Source: an uncultured Clostridia bacterium (GTDB lineage Bacteria > Bacillota > Clostridia > Oscillospirales > CAG-272). Taken from it: a DNA stretch of 64,000 nt. Under the pieces are notes generated by a model. That model saw only the letters and a list, made by a program, of their open reading frames with translations. It was not told the origin of the DNA and did not search any database. Position 1 is the first letter of the stretch. Each line of letters starts with the position of its first letter. This document shows positions 1 to 9,355 of this stretch, piece after piece. The position numbers and the translations under genes are program-made. The stretch is taken from contig CALWJV010000015.1 of assembly GCA_944381115.1 (NCBI GenBank), forward strand, positions 265,894 to 329,893, written 5' to 3'.

Positions 1-2885
1 TCAGTTATTTTCATTTTAGTATCAAGTACAGATCCGGCAGGAACACCAGAGTGAAAATCTTTGTAAATTTCATCAGGACTGAAGACCGACACAGAATAAC
101 ATGGAGAAAGATCTGTTTTACATTTAAGTGCTGTTAAAATCCATTTGAGGTAACTGTTTTGCATGTAAAAAACCATTGGGTGATGCACGGCAGCGGCGTG
201 ATAACAGTTACGTTCGATTGTCAAAAAATCTTTTACGGTACCGGAAATATAAAGTGCGGTTTTTGCTCTGCTTAGAGCGACATAAAGCAGCCGCATTTCT
301 TCCTCTGCTTCATTTATTTTGCATTCAAGCAGTAGAGCACGCCTGTATAGTGTGTCAGCGGAGGTTAAGCGAAGACTGTCTTTTATTCGCATTGCAATTC
401 CGTATTTTGGGTCTATTACAACGGATTTTTTACTTGTTTCCGTGCTGAAAGCACGTGAGCATCTTGCAACGAAGCAGTAATCAATTTCAAGACCCTTGGA
501 ATGGTGTATACTCATTATTTTTACGCCGGTACCTTCTTCAGAAGCAGAAGGAACATTATCACTGTCAAGCATAACCCGTATATAGTCAATAAAAGAGTAA
601 AGATCGCTTTTACCAAAGGAAGAAAAAGATTTTGCAATTTCATGAAGTTTTAAAAGATTTGATCTGCGGCATTTTACGACGGATTCGGGGAGTCGGCCAC
701 CATCATAAATCAAGGTAAAAAAAGCGGTTTCGGTATATATTTGCCAAAGCGTGCGGTCAACAGTGTTTTTTGAAGCAAACATACGCATTCGCGACAAAAA
801 ATCAAGAAAAAATATACCCTTTTGAAAATTAACCGTTAATGTATATTCTTTTATTGCATCAAAAAGAGATGATGCGTTATTTTTTGACTGTCTGATTTTT
901 ATAAGATCATTAAAAGTGAATCCAAATATGGGACTGCGAAGTGCACCTGCAAGAAAAATATCTCTGTACGGATTGTCAATGCAGTTAAGAAGACAAAGCG
1001 CAAGTTGAATTTCCGGTGCATCAAAAAGTTTAGACCCTTTATCCGTGCTTGTGGGGATGTTGCGTTTTTTAAGAGCAGACTCAAAAACAGGAGCATCGCT
1101 TTTTGTTCCTCGGAGCAAAATTGCTATATCATCGGTATTGACTCCGCTTGAAATAAGAGATGATATTTTGTTTGCTATCATTTCGGCTTCAAGAGTAACC
1201 GAACCGGGATCTTGCCGATCGGTATTAATTTGAATGTCGTTAAGTATATTGTTTTCATCTGTAACCGATTTGTTTACAGATAAATCAGATTTTTTATAAT
1301 CAGCAATTAAAATATTGACTTCCGGAGCATCTGCTTTTGAATTACAAAATAGGCGGTCCTCTTTTGAATAAGGGATTCTGTAGGAATATCTGTTTTCTAT
1401 ATTATTATTCAGAAACAGCGCATCTGAAACGGTATTTACAAATTCTGTAATGTTGAATGCGGAACGAAAGTTATCCGAAAGGGTGATTGTAACACTGTTT
1501 TCGTATTTATCTATATTTTTTTGATATTTATGAAAATTTCTGTGGTAATCAGAAAATATGGATGGCTCCGCGCCTCGAAACCTGTATATGCTCTGCTTTA
1601 TATCTCCGACCATAAATATCGGACAGTTTATCGAAAGTGCTTGAAAAATTTTATTTTGCAGGGGGTTAACATCTTGATATTCATCAACATAAATTTCGTC
1701 AAAAGATGCTGAAATACGTTTTGCATTTTCAGATATGGTTCCGTTTTCATTGTAAAGAAGTTTTACGGCGTACTGTTCAAGATCGTTAAAGTCCAGAACG
1801 GAGCGTTTTAATTTTTCATCGGTAAATTTTCGGTCAAATTCTTCCAGAAAGTTTAATAGTGCATTTGCAATTTTAGAAGTCTGCTCTCCGTTTACCTTCA
1901 GTGAATAATCAGGATTTTCAAAAAAATCTTCTTTGAATTTTTTAATACTGTCTTTAATATACGGTTTTACGACCATGCGGGCATATTCACCTTTGTCGGT
2001 TTTAAGAGATGCAGGCATGCTTTTAAGTTTTATAGGCTCATAACTGCTTATAATGTCTGCGACTTTATCGTAATTGCCTTCTTTCGTAATTTTTTGGATA
2101 TTCAAAAGGAATTTCAGATCATATTTAAAACTCGGAAGATATTTTTCTTTGTAATTTTCGTCTGATCCGAGATCGTTTAAAATATCACGGCAAATAAGTA
2201 TGGCATAATCTATAAATAAAGAAAGATTAAAAAGAACGATTTTACCGAAACTTGTATTACCGAAATCGCCTCCGGCAGTAAACTCGCCGATCTTTTCTTT
2301 CCACTCGTAAAAACCGTTAGGGACATTTTTAATTTTTTCGTATACATCGGTAAGAATTTTAATAAGACTGTCATCACGTTCACTTATAAAGTTTTCAGCA
2401 AAGTACGAAAAATCCGGAATAGGTTTAAAGTACCCGGCGTATGCCGATTCAAGAAGTTCCTCTAAAACCTCTGTACGAAGAGCGGCAGACTCTGTTTCAT
2501 CGGCAACTCTCATTGATGCGTTTAGTCCGAGCATCTGAAAATGATTTTTTATAAGATTAAAACAAAGACCGTGGATAGTGCTGATTTTTGCAGAAGAAAG
2601 TTTTATAAGTTGATTTCCAAGTCGTTTGTTATTAGGATCTTTTAAAACAGCAGACCTTACATTTTGGCTGATTTTTGCTTTCAGATCTTCTGCGGATGCT
2701 TTGGTAAATGTAACGGCAAGAATTTTTGAAATATCAAATCCTTTTTTTTCGGAGGTTATGGAGGAAATGATCCTTTCGGTAAGCACAGTTGACTTTCCGG
2801 ACCCTGCCGCAGCGGATATTAAAATTTTAGGAGCCTCTACATTTATAGCGGCTTTTTGTGATTCAGTCCAGATTATTTCCGACAT
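1..2885 (-). CDS. addA: ATP-dependent helicase/nuclease subunit A (AddA), 3' end missing
   Basis: AddA is the UvrD-like 3'-5' helicase and nuclease subunit of AddAB, which processes double-strand breaks for RecA. Reading starts at the ATG ending at 2885, behind a GGAGG, and stays open to the window edge (about 961 codons; the family is about 1200). Visible motifs: a Q-motif TESQKAAI near residue 7, Walker A AAAGSGKS at about 25-32, the DEYQDVNP motif II in mid-protein, GDIKQSIYRFRGAEP (motif III), and EEEMRLLYVALSRAK (motif VI) towards the edge. The C-terminal RecB-type nuclease domain lies beyond position 1. It follows addB on the same strand after an 88-bp gap, the usual addB-addA order. 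This ORF is cut by the window, not by a stop. Confidence 0.95.
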   Translation of the reverse strand, partial: MSEIIWTESQKAAINVEAPKILISAAAGSGKSTVLTERIISSITSEKKGFDISKILAVTFTKASAEDLKAKISQNVRSAVLKDPNNKRLGNQLIKLSSAKISTIHGLCFNLIKNHFQMLGLNASMRVADETESAALRTEVLEELLESAYAGYFKPIPDFSYFAENFISERDDSLIKILTDVYEKIKNVPNGFYEWKEKIGEFTAGGDFGNTSFGKIVLFNLSLFIDYAILICRDILNDLGSDENYKEKYLPSFKYDLKFLLNIQKITKEGNYDKVADIISSYEPIKLKSMPASLKTDKGEYARMVVKPYIKDSIKKFKEDFFENPDYSLKVNGEQTSKIANALLNFLEEFDRKFTDEKLKRSVLDFNDLEQYAVKLLYNENGTISENAKRISASFDEIYVDEYQDVNPLQNKIFQALSINCPIFMVGDIKQSIYRFRGAEPSIFSDYHRNFHKYQKNIDKYENSVTITLSDNFRSAFNITEFVNTVSDALFLNNNIENRYSYRIPYSKEDRLFCNSKADAPEVNILIADYKKSDLSVNKSVTDENNILNDIQINTDRQDPGSVTLEAEMIANKISSLISSGVNTDDIAILLRGTKSDAPVFESALKKRNIPTSTDKGSKLFDAPEIQLALCLLNCIDNPYRDIFLAGALRSPIFGFTFNDLIKIRQSKNNASSLFDAIKEYTLTVNFQKGIFFLDFLSRMRMFASKNTVDRTLWQIYTETAFFTLIYDGGRLPESVVKCRRSNLLKLHEIAKSFSSFGKSDLYSFIDYIRVMLDSDNVPSASEEGTGVKIMSIHHSKGLEIDYCFVARCSRAFSTETSKKSVVIDPKYGIAMRIKDSLRLTSADTLYRRALLLECKINEAEEEMRLLYVALSRAKTALYISGTVKDFLTIERNCYHAAAVHHPMVFYMQNSYLKWILTALKCKTDLSPCYSVSVFSPDEIYKDFHSGVPAGSVLDTKMKIT

Positions 2886-2973
2886 GTCAACCTCCGTTTT
2901 TAAATTACAGTTATATATTTGTGTAGAAAGCAAAATTTCCCCGGGTCGAAGTTATTACAATAAATTTTTAAAA

Positions 2974-5900
2974 TTATTCGCTTTTTCTGCATATTACACG
3001 CATTTTACAGTATTTGCAGGCATCAATATCCGGAGTTTTGAGCGGAGATGCCAATGCCGTACCCGATTTTAATCTTTCGCCTATTTGTGTTATAATCCCG
3101 GTAATATCTGACATAAGTTCACCGAACCCCTCGAGAGTTTTCAGTTCAACTTTAGAAACAGATACAGTATCGTTTTTTATCTTGACGGGAATGAAATTCC
3201 CGGAAATTCCGTGTTCCATTGCATTAAGTACCTGTTGATCGTCAAGAAGTATTCCAAAGCGCATAAGTTTTTTTTCAAATAATGCCAGCGACTCTTCAGC
3301 AGATTTTAAAGATGTAACACTAATGGTAGGAATATAAGAAGGTTGGTAAAGCACACCTGCAGGAAGTATCCGTCCGTTATCAGAAACTCCGAGCGCGGTC
3401 TTAAAGGCTGGGTTATTTGTATTACTTAAAGAAAATAAGTACAGTAGCATCTGAATATCGATTCCGAGCCGTATATTTTTAAGCGAATGTTCTGTGGTTC
3501 CTGTCTTATAATCTACAACCCTTACATAAACATTTCCGTCTTTTTCGTAAATATCTACACGGTCTATTATACCGTTTATATTTATTATACTTCCGTCGGG
3601 TAGCGTTACGCTGAAAGGGGAAACGCCGTAATCGCATTTTCCTATATTAAGTTCAAAAAATTTGGGCTTAAAATCGCTGTTTTCAAATTCTTTCAGGATA
3701 TTTTTTACAAGGAGCAAAACTGTCCTGTTCAGTCTTTCAACCAGCGCACCGAAACGAGCGTTAAACTCGTTTATTCCGCCGAAAATAGTTCCAAGGATAT
3801 CATTGACAACATTATTTATTAAAGATCTGAGTTCTTCGTCTGTAATGATTTTTCTTTTGTCGTTATCTGAAAAAAGTACAGCGATGACCTTTTCAAGGAT
3901 CCTGTGAACAAAAGAACCTTTGTCGGAGCCTGAAAAGTCCGCCCGTTTTTTTTCTTCGAGATGTAAAACATGTTGGCAGTAATAAGAAAACGGACATTTT
4001 GAAAAGGATTCAATACGGCTCTGCGAAAGAGAAAATCTTTTACTGTAAAGATCGTCTATTATATCATTTGAAATGGTTGCTTCCGTATCAGATATTGGGA
4101 TATCGTTAAAAAAGGGTTTATCTCCGTAAAGTCTTTGAAGGGCGTGAAAAAGCGGAGTTCCGAATGCTCCAAGAGCAGACTCTTTACCTGAAGAGGCACC
4201 TTGTATACGGCTGAAAACAGAAAAATCATCGGGAAATATCAAAATTTTGTTTCCCGGGAAAAGAGAAGATAGTCGTGAAAATCCTACGGAAGGGTACTGT
4301 TTTCCGTCTAAGAGGGTGTAAGTCAAAGTAAGAGTAGATACGGCACTGCATGCACAGCGTAAAAAACAGAACATTTCTTCATCGTTTTTTGTTATAGTGT
4401 CAGGAGAAAGTTGTATACCGTTTTTATCAAGAATTGCTTTTTCTGCATCAGAAAATACGCTGTCGTCATCGACTGATTTCGGAAAAACGCCGCTTTCGCA
4501 GCAGGATAAAAAAATATGCTTTATACCGTGCAGTCTCATTATGGAGGCATCTCCCGCTTTAACGCAATCTATACTGTCCGGGATCTTCCCGTAGTCGGTT
4601 TTACTTGCGGTCATGTCCAAAAGAGTTGAGAGAACGGAAGCATTTACCGTAATATCTGCGGCAACGTTTACCAAAGTCTCAAGCAAAGAAATAAATGTGT
4701 TGTAAACAGTAAGATCTTCCGGATTTTCGGAATTTTTACAATTTTCGTATATACCGCACTCGAGCATAAATGTATAAATGGCAGTTACAGCATCTTTTAA
4801 AGAAACGTTATTTATTGAATCACGAAGTTTTAACAATGGATCACGCAGTTTTGATCTCAGCCTGTTTACTTCTGAAAGTACTGCTTTTCCTTCATTTGTC
4901 AGATTATCGGTGTATCCTTTTGGATTCATGTTCCATTCGAATTCATCTGTCCATCGTTTACCGCTTATATTCCATTTAAGGGCATAACTTTCCAAGGTAT
5001 CTGCTTCTACGACATTAAATCCGCAAACTCCTGTTTTTATATAAATCAGGATATCATTTGTTTTCCAGCCGCCGCTTATTATATCAAGTGCAGTTTTTAC
5101 TGTTCTGAATAGTGAGGTAGATGTTATCCCGGTCCGACGTGAGAAAAAAAACGGAATACCGTATTTTTTAAATATAACATCAAATATTCCGTCAAAAACG
5201 GTTGTATTTCTGCTTGCTATTGCAATATCACGGTATCTTGCGCCGCTTCGTATCAGTTCACATATTTTAATTGCAATAAATTCAGCCTCTGCAAATTTAT
5301 CGTTAGCCGCTGCCAGTGTTATTTTTTCAGATGAAAAATTTTCTTGAGGAGTGAATGAAAAATCCCAAAGTTTTGAACCTATAATTTGAAATTCTTCAGG
5401 GATATACTTTTCAATTGGGTAAAGACGGTCGTATGTATAGACGGAGATATTATGTTTTTCGGCTGTTTGAAGCAAAATTTTTTCTGTTTTTTCAAGTGTT
5501 TTAAACCCTGTAAGTCCGTTTTTATCGGGGAGTCCCAGTGTGACGGTGACATCACACTGCATAAGAGCAAATTCAATCGTTCTGATTTCCGGAACTGTAA
5601 ATCCGTTAAAAGAATCAAGAAAAAGAAACTTATCTTTAAAAAAAGTTTCTGTTTTTAAAATTTCGGCGAGACGGCTGACATCGTCTGAAGTATCTGAAAA
5701 ATCGTGTTTGAGTGCTGCTGTGTAAGCAGTATAAATAAGCGAGATATCCGAAAGTTTGTCCTTTAAAGGGGAAGGTTCAAGGGAATTTGCAACTTTTGAG
5801 ATTGCTTGGGGCATAACAGAGTAACGTTTAAGTTCATCACATATTGACAGCATAAGTTCGACCAGTGTGCGATCGCTGCTTTTTCTGTATGCCGAAAGGA

Positions 5901-6210
5901 CAGGAGAAAGTTCTTCTAATATCTGCCATACGATAATAAGTTTTCCGCCTTCGTCAAGATATTTGTATTCTATGCCGCCGTATTTTCTGAAAATAAGATT
6001 TGCAAGTCTGCGAAAAGATACTACAGTAAGTTTTTCGCAGTATACTCCGCTTTCATCGGCCCTGTCGGCGATCCTTCGTTCGGCTTCCATTACTTCTTGC
6101 TCCGGAACAAGCAAAATACATTCTTTTCCGCTTTTAAGGGCATCGAGTATAAGGGTATCCGATCGGTAAGTTTTACCGCTGCCGAATGATCCGTAAATAA
6201 GTTTCAGCAT
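2974..6210 (-). CDS. addB: ATP-dependent nuclease subunit B (AddB)
   Basis: AddB is the partner of AddA; it carries the second nuclease domain, an inactivated helicase fold and an Fe-S cluster. The start is placed at the ATG ending at 6210 because AAAGGAG sits 8 nt upstream; the frame is open to 6240 but lacks a ribosome site there. The protein (1078 aa, normal for Firmicute AddB) shows Walker A GSFGSGKT at residues 7-14, the nuclease motif VVDYKTG near residue 880, and the expected Fe-S cysteines: SKCPFSYYC before the nuclease domain and CKYCKMRVIC at the C-terminus. addA follows 88 bp downstream. Confidence 0.96.
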   Translation of the reverse strand: MLKLIYGSFGSGKTYRSDTLILDALKSGKECILLVPEQEVMEAERRIADRADESGVYCEKLTVVSFRRLANLIFRKYGGIEYKYLDEGGKLIIVWQILEELSPVLSAYRKSSDRTLVELMLSICDELKRYSVMPQAISKVANSLEPSPLKDKLSDISLIYTAYTAALKHDFSDTSDDVSRLAEILKTETFFKDKFLFLDSFNGFTVPEIRTIEFALMQCDVTVTLGLPDKNGLTGFKTLEKTEKILLQTAEKHNISVYTYDRLYPIEKYIPEEFQIIGSKLWDFSFTPQENFSSEKITLAAANDKFAEAEFIAIKICELIRSGARYRDIAIASRNTTVFDGIFDVIFKKYGIPFFFSRRTGITSTSLFRTVKTALDIISGGWKTNDILIYIKTGVCGFNVVEADTLESYALKWNISGKRWTDEFEWNMNPKGYTDNLTNEGKAVLSEVNRLRSKLRDPLLKLRDSINNVSLKDAVTAIYTFMLECGIYENCKNSENPEDLTVYNTFISLLETLVNVAADITVNASVLSTLLDMTASKTDYGKIPDSIDCVKAGDASIMRLHGIKHIFLSCCESGVFPKSVDDDSVFSDAEKAILDKNGIQLSPDTITKNDEEMFCFLRCACSAVSTLTLTYTLLDGKQYPSVGFSRLSSLFPGNKILIFPDDFSVFSRIQGASSGKESALGAFGTPLFHALQRLYGDKPFFNDIPISDTEATISNDIIDDLYSKRFSLSQSRIESFSKCPFSYYCQHVLHLEEKKRADFSGSDKGSFVHRILEKVIAVLFSDNDKRKIITDEELRSLINNVVNDILGTIFGGINEFNARFGALVERLNRTVLLLVKNILKEFENSDFKPKFFELNIGKCDYGVSPFSVTLPDGSIININGIIDRVDIYEKDGNVYVRVVDYKTGTTEHSLKNIRLGIDIQMLLYLFSLSNTNNPAFKTALGVSDNGRILPAGVLYQPSYIPTISVTSLKSAEESLALFEKKLMRFGILLDDQQVLNAMEHGISGNFIPVKIKNDTVSVSKVELKTLEGFGELMSDITGIITQIGERLKSGTALASPLKTPDIDACKYCKMRVICRKSE

Positions 6211-6292
6211 TTTGCCCGCTCCTTTGCTTAAAATAACCAATTAAAAAATTTTTCATGCAAATATGTAATGAATAATATAAAATTTAAAATAA

Positions 6293-7405
6293 TCAATCAG
6301 AGAAAATTTTTTTAATTGCGTCAAGATATCCATATCCGTATAGATCGTCCGGTTCAAGATAACTTGTTTCCGTCCATTCATTCCAAGAATTTATTGTAAT
6401 GAGCGGGACCGGAAGATTATGTGTGTCGACATATTCTTTTGCGGCAATAAGCGCTTTTTCAAAATTTTCCGGGGTGTTATTTTTAATTATACCCGGGCGG
6501 AATTTTTTGAACCGGGGATTGTTGTCCCAACCGCAGGATACATGAGGAAAATACGGTATTTTATATTCGCTGTCAATTTTTTTCCAAAGATTCTTTATAT
6601 CTTCCAAAACCTCACAATAGTCGCGGTCAATATTTGTGACATGAACAAATTGATAATGAGAGAAACTGTCTGCTCCTACTTTTTCAAGAGCGTCTTTAAA
6701 ATCGATTTGCGACTCACTGTCGATACCGCTCATGTTTTTAATTTTATTGTTTCTTCCGGTGAACTGAATGTGAAGATCTGGGTAACCTGCCTCTTTGACC
6801 TTATTTTTAAACCAAATAAGAGCATCGGCTGTTTCATCAATTCCGCCGAACCCTTCAATCAGAGTGGAGAGTTCATATATCATAAATACAGGAGAGCCGT
6901 TAATTTTGTAATAATTATCAAGGCAAAAATATTTCTCAATAATACGTGAAGCCATGTTTTCGAATCTGTTTCTGTCAACGGCTCCGCTCCATATTACTGT
7001 ATTTCCTGCTTCGGTGTCTGAAAGTTCTTTGTTCCAAAGATGGTTTGCATCGTGGTTGGCCCACATAATATAGAATTTCATATCCGAACTGTTTTTGGCC
7101 TTTAAAAATCCGTCATTGAAACAGTTTTCAAGAAACGGACGGCCGTCGTACCAGTACCAATCGTATATAAAGACGTTGACACCGTGCCTGACTGCTTCAT
7201 TAATCTCCATTTCCATGATTTTCGGATCCGCCTCATTAACATATCCCCAAAGAGGTTTTCTTGGCCAACTGTGGCCCGGAAATTTGGATGTAGCGGATTT
7301 GACCGTTTGCCATTCGCCGAAGCATTCGGGCCAGAAAATCCTTGAACGGAGTTCATCTCCTGTGTAAGACGGCCATACAAATGCCGCAATATCGTATTTT
7401 TTCAT
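6293..7405 (-). CDS. WbsX-like / GH99-like glycan protein
   Basis: A 370-aa protein resembling the WbsX family (glycosyltransferase WbsX, GH99-like TIM barrel). The family look is in the N-terminus (DIAAFVWPSYTGDELR, WPECFGEWQTVK), the GVNVFIYDWYWYDGRPFLE segment, the central FMIYELSTL, and the C-terminal ITINSWNEWTETSYLEPD. AGGAG lies 6 nt before the ATG. Members usually sit in polysaccharide clusters; this one is alone between the ABC exporter and addB, with no other sugar gene near. There is no signal peptide, so it probably acts in the cytoplasm. Whether it makes or cleaves a glycan cannot be told from sequence. Confidence 0.8.
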   Translation of the reverse strand: MKKYDIAAFVWPSYTGDELRSRIFWPECFGEWQTVKSATSKFPGHSWPRKPLWGYVNEADPKIMEMEINEAVRHGVNVFIYDWYWYDGRPFLENCFNDGFLKAKNSSDMKFYIMWANHDANHLWNKELSDTEAGNTVIWSGAVDRNRFENMASRIIEKYFCLDNYYKINGSPVFMIYELSTLIEGFGGIDETADALIWFKNKVKEAGYPDLHIQFTGRNNKIKNMSGIDSESQIDFKDALEKVGADSFSHYQFVHVTNIDRDYCEVLEDIKNLWKKIDSEYKIPYFPHVSCGWDNNPRFKKFRPGIIKNNTPENFEKALIAAKEYVDTHNLPVPLITINSWNEWTETSYLEPDDLYGYGYLDAIKKIFSD

Positions 7406-7486
7406 ATTATTCTCCTATTTTGCAATTTACTTATTGTAAAGTGTTAATAAAGCAAATTTTAATTTATACCAATTAATATTGTTTTA

Positions 7487-9304
7487 TTATTCGTTTTTCA
7501 CTGCCGCTTGTCCTGCAGCCTCAAGTTCTGCGTAAACGCCTTTTTTTGCCATAAGTTCCCGATGACTTCCCATTTCGACAACATTTCCGTCTTTCATAAC
7601 GAGAATAAGGTCTGCGTTTCGGATAGTTGAAAGTCGGTGAGCGACAATGAAAGACGTCCTGCCTTCCATAAGCGTTCCGAAAGCGGCTTGAATTTGTTGT
7701 TCGGTACGTGTATCAATAGATGAAGTTGCCTCATCAAGAATAAGCATAGGCGGCAGACACAGCATGACCCTTGTTATGCACAAAAGTTGCTTTTGACCTT
7801 GAGAAAGGCTTCCGCCGTCCTCACCGATAAGTGTGTCGTAACCATTTTGAAGACGTTTAATAAAACTGTGTGCATGAGCGGCTTTTGCGGCAGCAATTAT
7901 TTCTTCGTCAGTTGCATCAGGTTTACCTAATATGATGTTATCTTTTATACTTCCTCGTTTTAGCCAGGTTTCCTGCAATACCATACCGTAAGATGCACGC
8001 AGACTTTTTCTTGTTACATTACGTATATCAGCGGTTAGTTGTGTATTATTTATATCTGTGAATCCGATTTCAATTGAACCGTCCTTAACATCGTAAAAAC
8101 GCATTATAAGATTTATAAGAGTGGTTTTTCCGCAACCTGTTTTTCCGACTATTGCTATACGTTTTCCGCTTTGTACCGTAAGAGAAAGGTTTTGAATAAG
8201 GGGTTTATCAGGTACATAGGAAAAGCAGACGTTTTCAAGAGTTACCTGACCTGAAGGTCTTTGGATTACGAATGCATCATCTTTTTCTGGAATTTCAGGT
8301 TCTTCGTCAATAAGAGCGAATATTCTTTCGGCACATGTAAATGAGTTTTGCAGTTCTGTTATAACACCGGAAATTTCATTGAAAGGTTTAGTATATTGGT
8401 TTGCGTAACTTAAAAGGGTAGCAAGATTTCCGATTGTTATCGCTGTAAAAAGAATACCTGCGTTTCCTGATACACCGATTACAGAAAATGCTCCTGCAAG
8501 TGCTACGGCTGCGTAGACTATACTGTTTACAAAACGGGTACAGGGATTTACAAGGGATGAAAAGAATATAGCTTTAAGTGAGCAGACTCTGTATCTTTCG
8601 TTTATCTCATCAAACTCAATTTGTTTTTTATTTTGTCTGCCGAACGCAGCAATTACTTTTTGTCCTACTATTGCTTCATCAGTAAATGCGGTCTGTTCAG
8701 CGTTTGTCGAGGCGCGCAAAACAAACATTGAATGAGTCTTTTTTGCGATGAAAGAAGCAACGAAAAGTGAAATAGGAGTAAGTATGACCACAATAGCGGT
8801 TATGAACGGGCTTATGGAAAGCATAAAAAAGAGTGTTCCCATAATAGTCAAAGCTCCGGTAAAAAGTTGTGTAAAACCAAGGAGAAGACCGTCAGAAAAC
8901 AATTCAGCATCGGAGATTATTCGGCTTACGGTTTCTCCGGTCCTGTGAGTATCCATATAATTGAGCGGCAATACCTCTATTTTTTGAAATGCATCATTTC
9001 TCATGTCACGTACGACGTTATAGGCGATTTTATTATTAATAATATTCATCAGCCACTGGGCAAGAGCCGAGACAGCAATTGCCATAGCGCCTTTAAAGAG
9101 AATAGATCTTATTTCAGGGAAATCAATGGGTTGGTTTTCAGTAATACAGTCAATAGCCTGTCCTATAAGGTAAGGAATATAAAGAGCCATTGCAACGCTT
9201 ACTGCCCCCATCAAAAGAGTAAACAAAAAACTCAGTTTATAACCTTTTAAATACTTAAATATATTTTTAAGCGTGCTTTTTTTAACAGTCGCTTTACTTT
9301 TCAT
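7487..9304 (-). CDS. ABC exporter half-transporter, catalytic-site subunit
   Basis: A 605-aa type IV ABC half-exporter: six membrane segments in the first ~320 residues, then an ATPase domain with Walker A GKTGCGKTT (about 386), signature LSQGQKQ (about 498), Walker B MLILDEATSSID with the catalytic Glu (about 520), and H-loop IVAHRLST (about 553). It lies 51 bp downstream of a second half-transporter. The sites are complementary: this subunit has intact Walker B and His but an altered signature, while its partner has LSGGQ and a defective Walker B. That is the pattern of heterodimeric multidrug exporters such as BmrCD, LmrCD and TM287/288. The substrate is unknown. Ribosome site AAAGGA precedes the ATG. 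Confidence 0.93.
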   Translation of the reverse strand: MKSKATVKKSTLKNIFKYLKGYKLSFLFTLLMGAVSVAMALYIPYLIGQAIDCITENQPIDFPEIRSILFKGAMAIAVSALAQWLMNIINNKIAYNVVRDMRNDAFQKIEVLPLNYMDTHRTGETVSRIISDAELFSDGLLLGFTQLFTGALTIMGTLFFMLSISPFITAIVVILTPISLFVASFIAKKTHSMFVLRASTNAEQTAFTDEAIVGQKVIAAFGRQNKKQIEFDEINERYRVCSLKAIFFSSLVNPCTRFVNSIVYAAVALAGAFSVIGVSGNAGILFTAITIGNLATLLSYANQYTKPFNEISGVITELQNSFTCAERIFALIDEEPEIPEKDDAFVIQRPSGQVTLENVCFSYVPDKPLIQNLSLTVQSGKRIAIVGKTGCGKTTLINLIMRFYDVKDGSIEIGFTDINNTQLTADIRNVTRKSLRASYGMVLQETWLKRGSIKDNIILGKPDATDEEIIAAAKAAHAHSFIKRLQNGYDTLIGEDGGSLSQGQKQLLCITRVMLCLPPMLILDEATSSIDTRTEQQIQAAFGTLMEGRTSFIVAHRLSTIRNADLILVMKDGNVVEMGSHRELMAKKGVYAELEAAGQAAVKNE

Positions 9305-9355
9305 TTTAATTGTCCTTTCAAATTTACTGTTTGATAATCAATTATAAAAAAATTA

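Noticed and set aside
2626..3072. A 148-codon plus-strand ORF spanning the addA/addB junction.
   Set aside because: It overlaps both genes on the other strand and has no ribosome site.
6419..6949. A 176-codon plus-strand ORF.
   Set aside because: It lies fully inside the WbsX-like gene in another frame, has no ribosome site and looks like a shadow.
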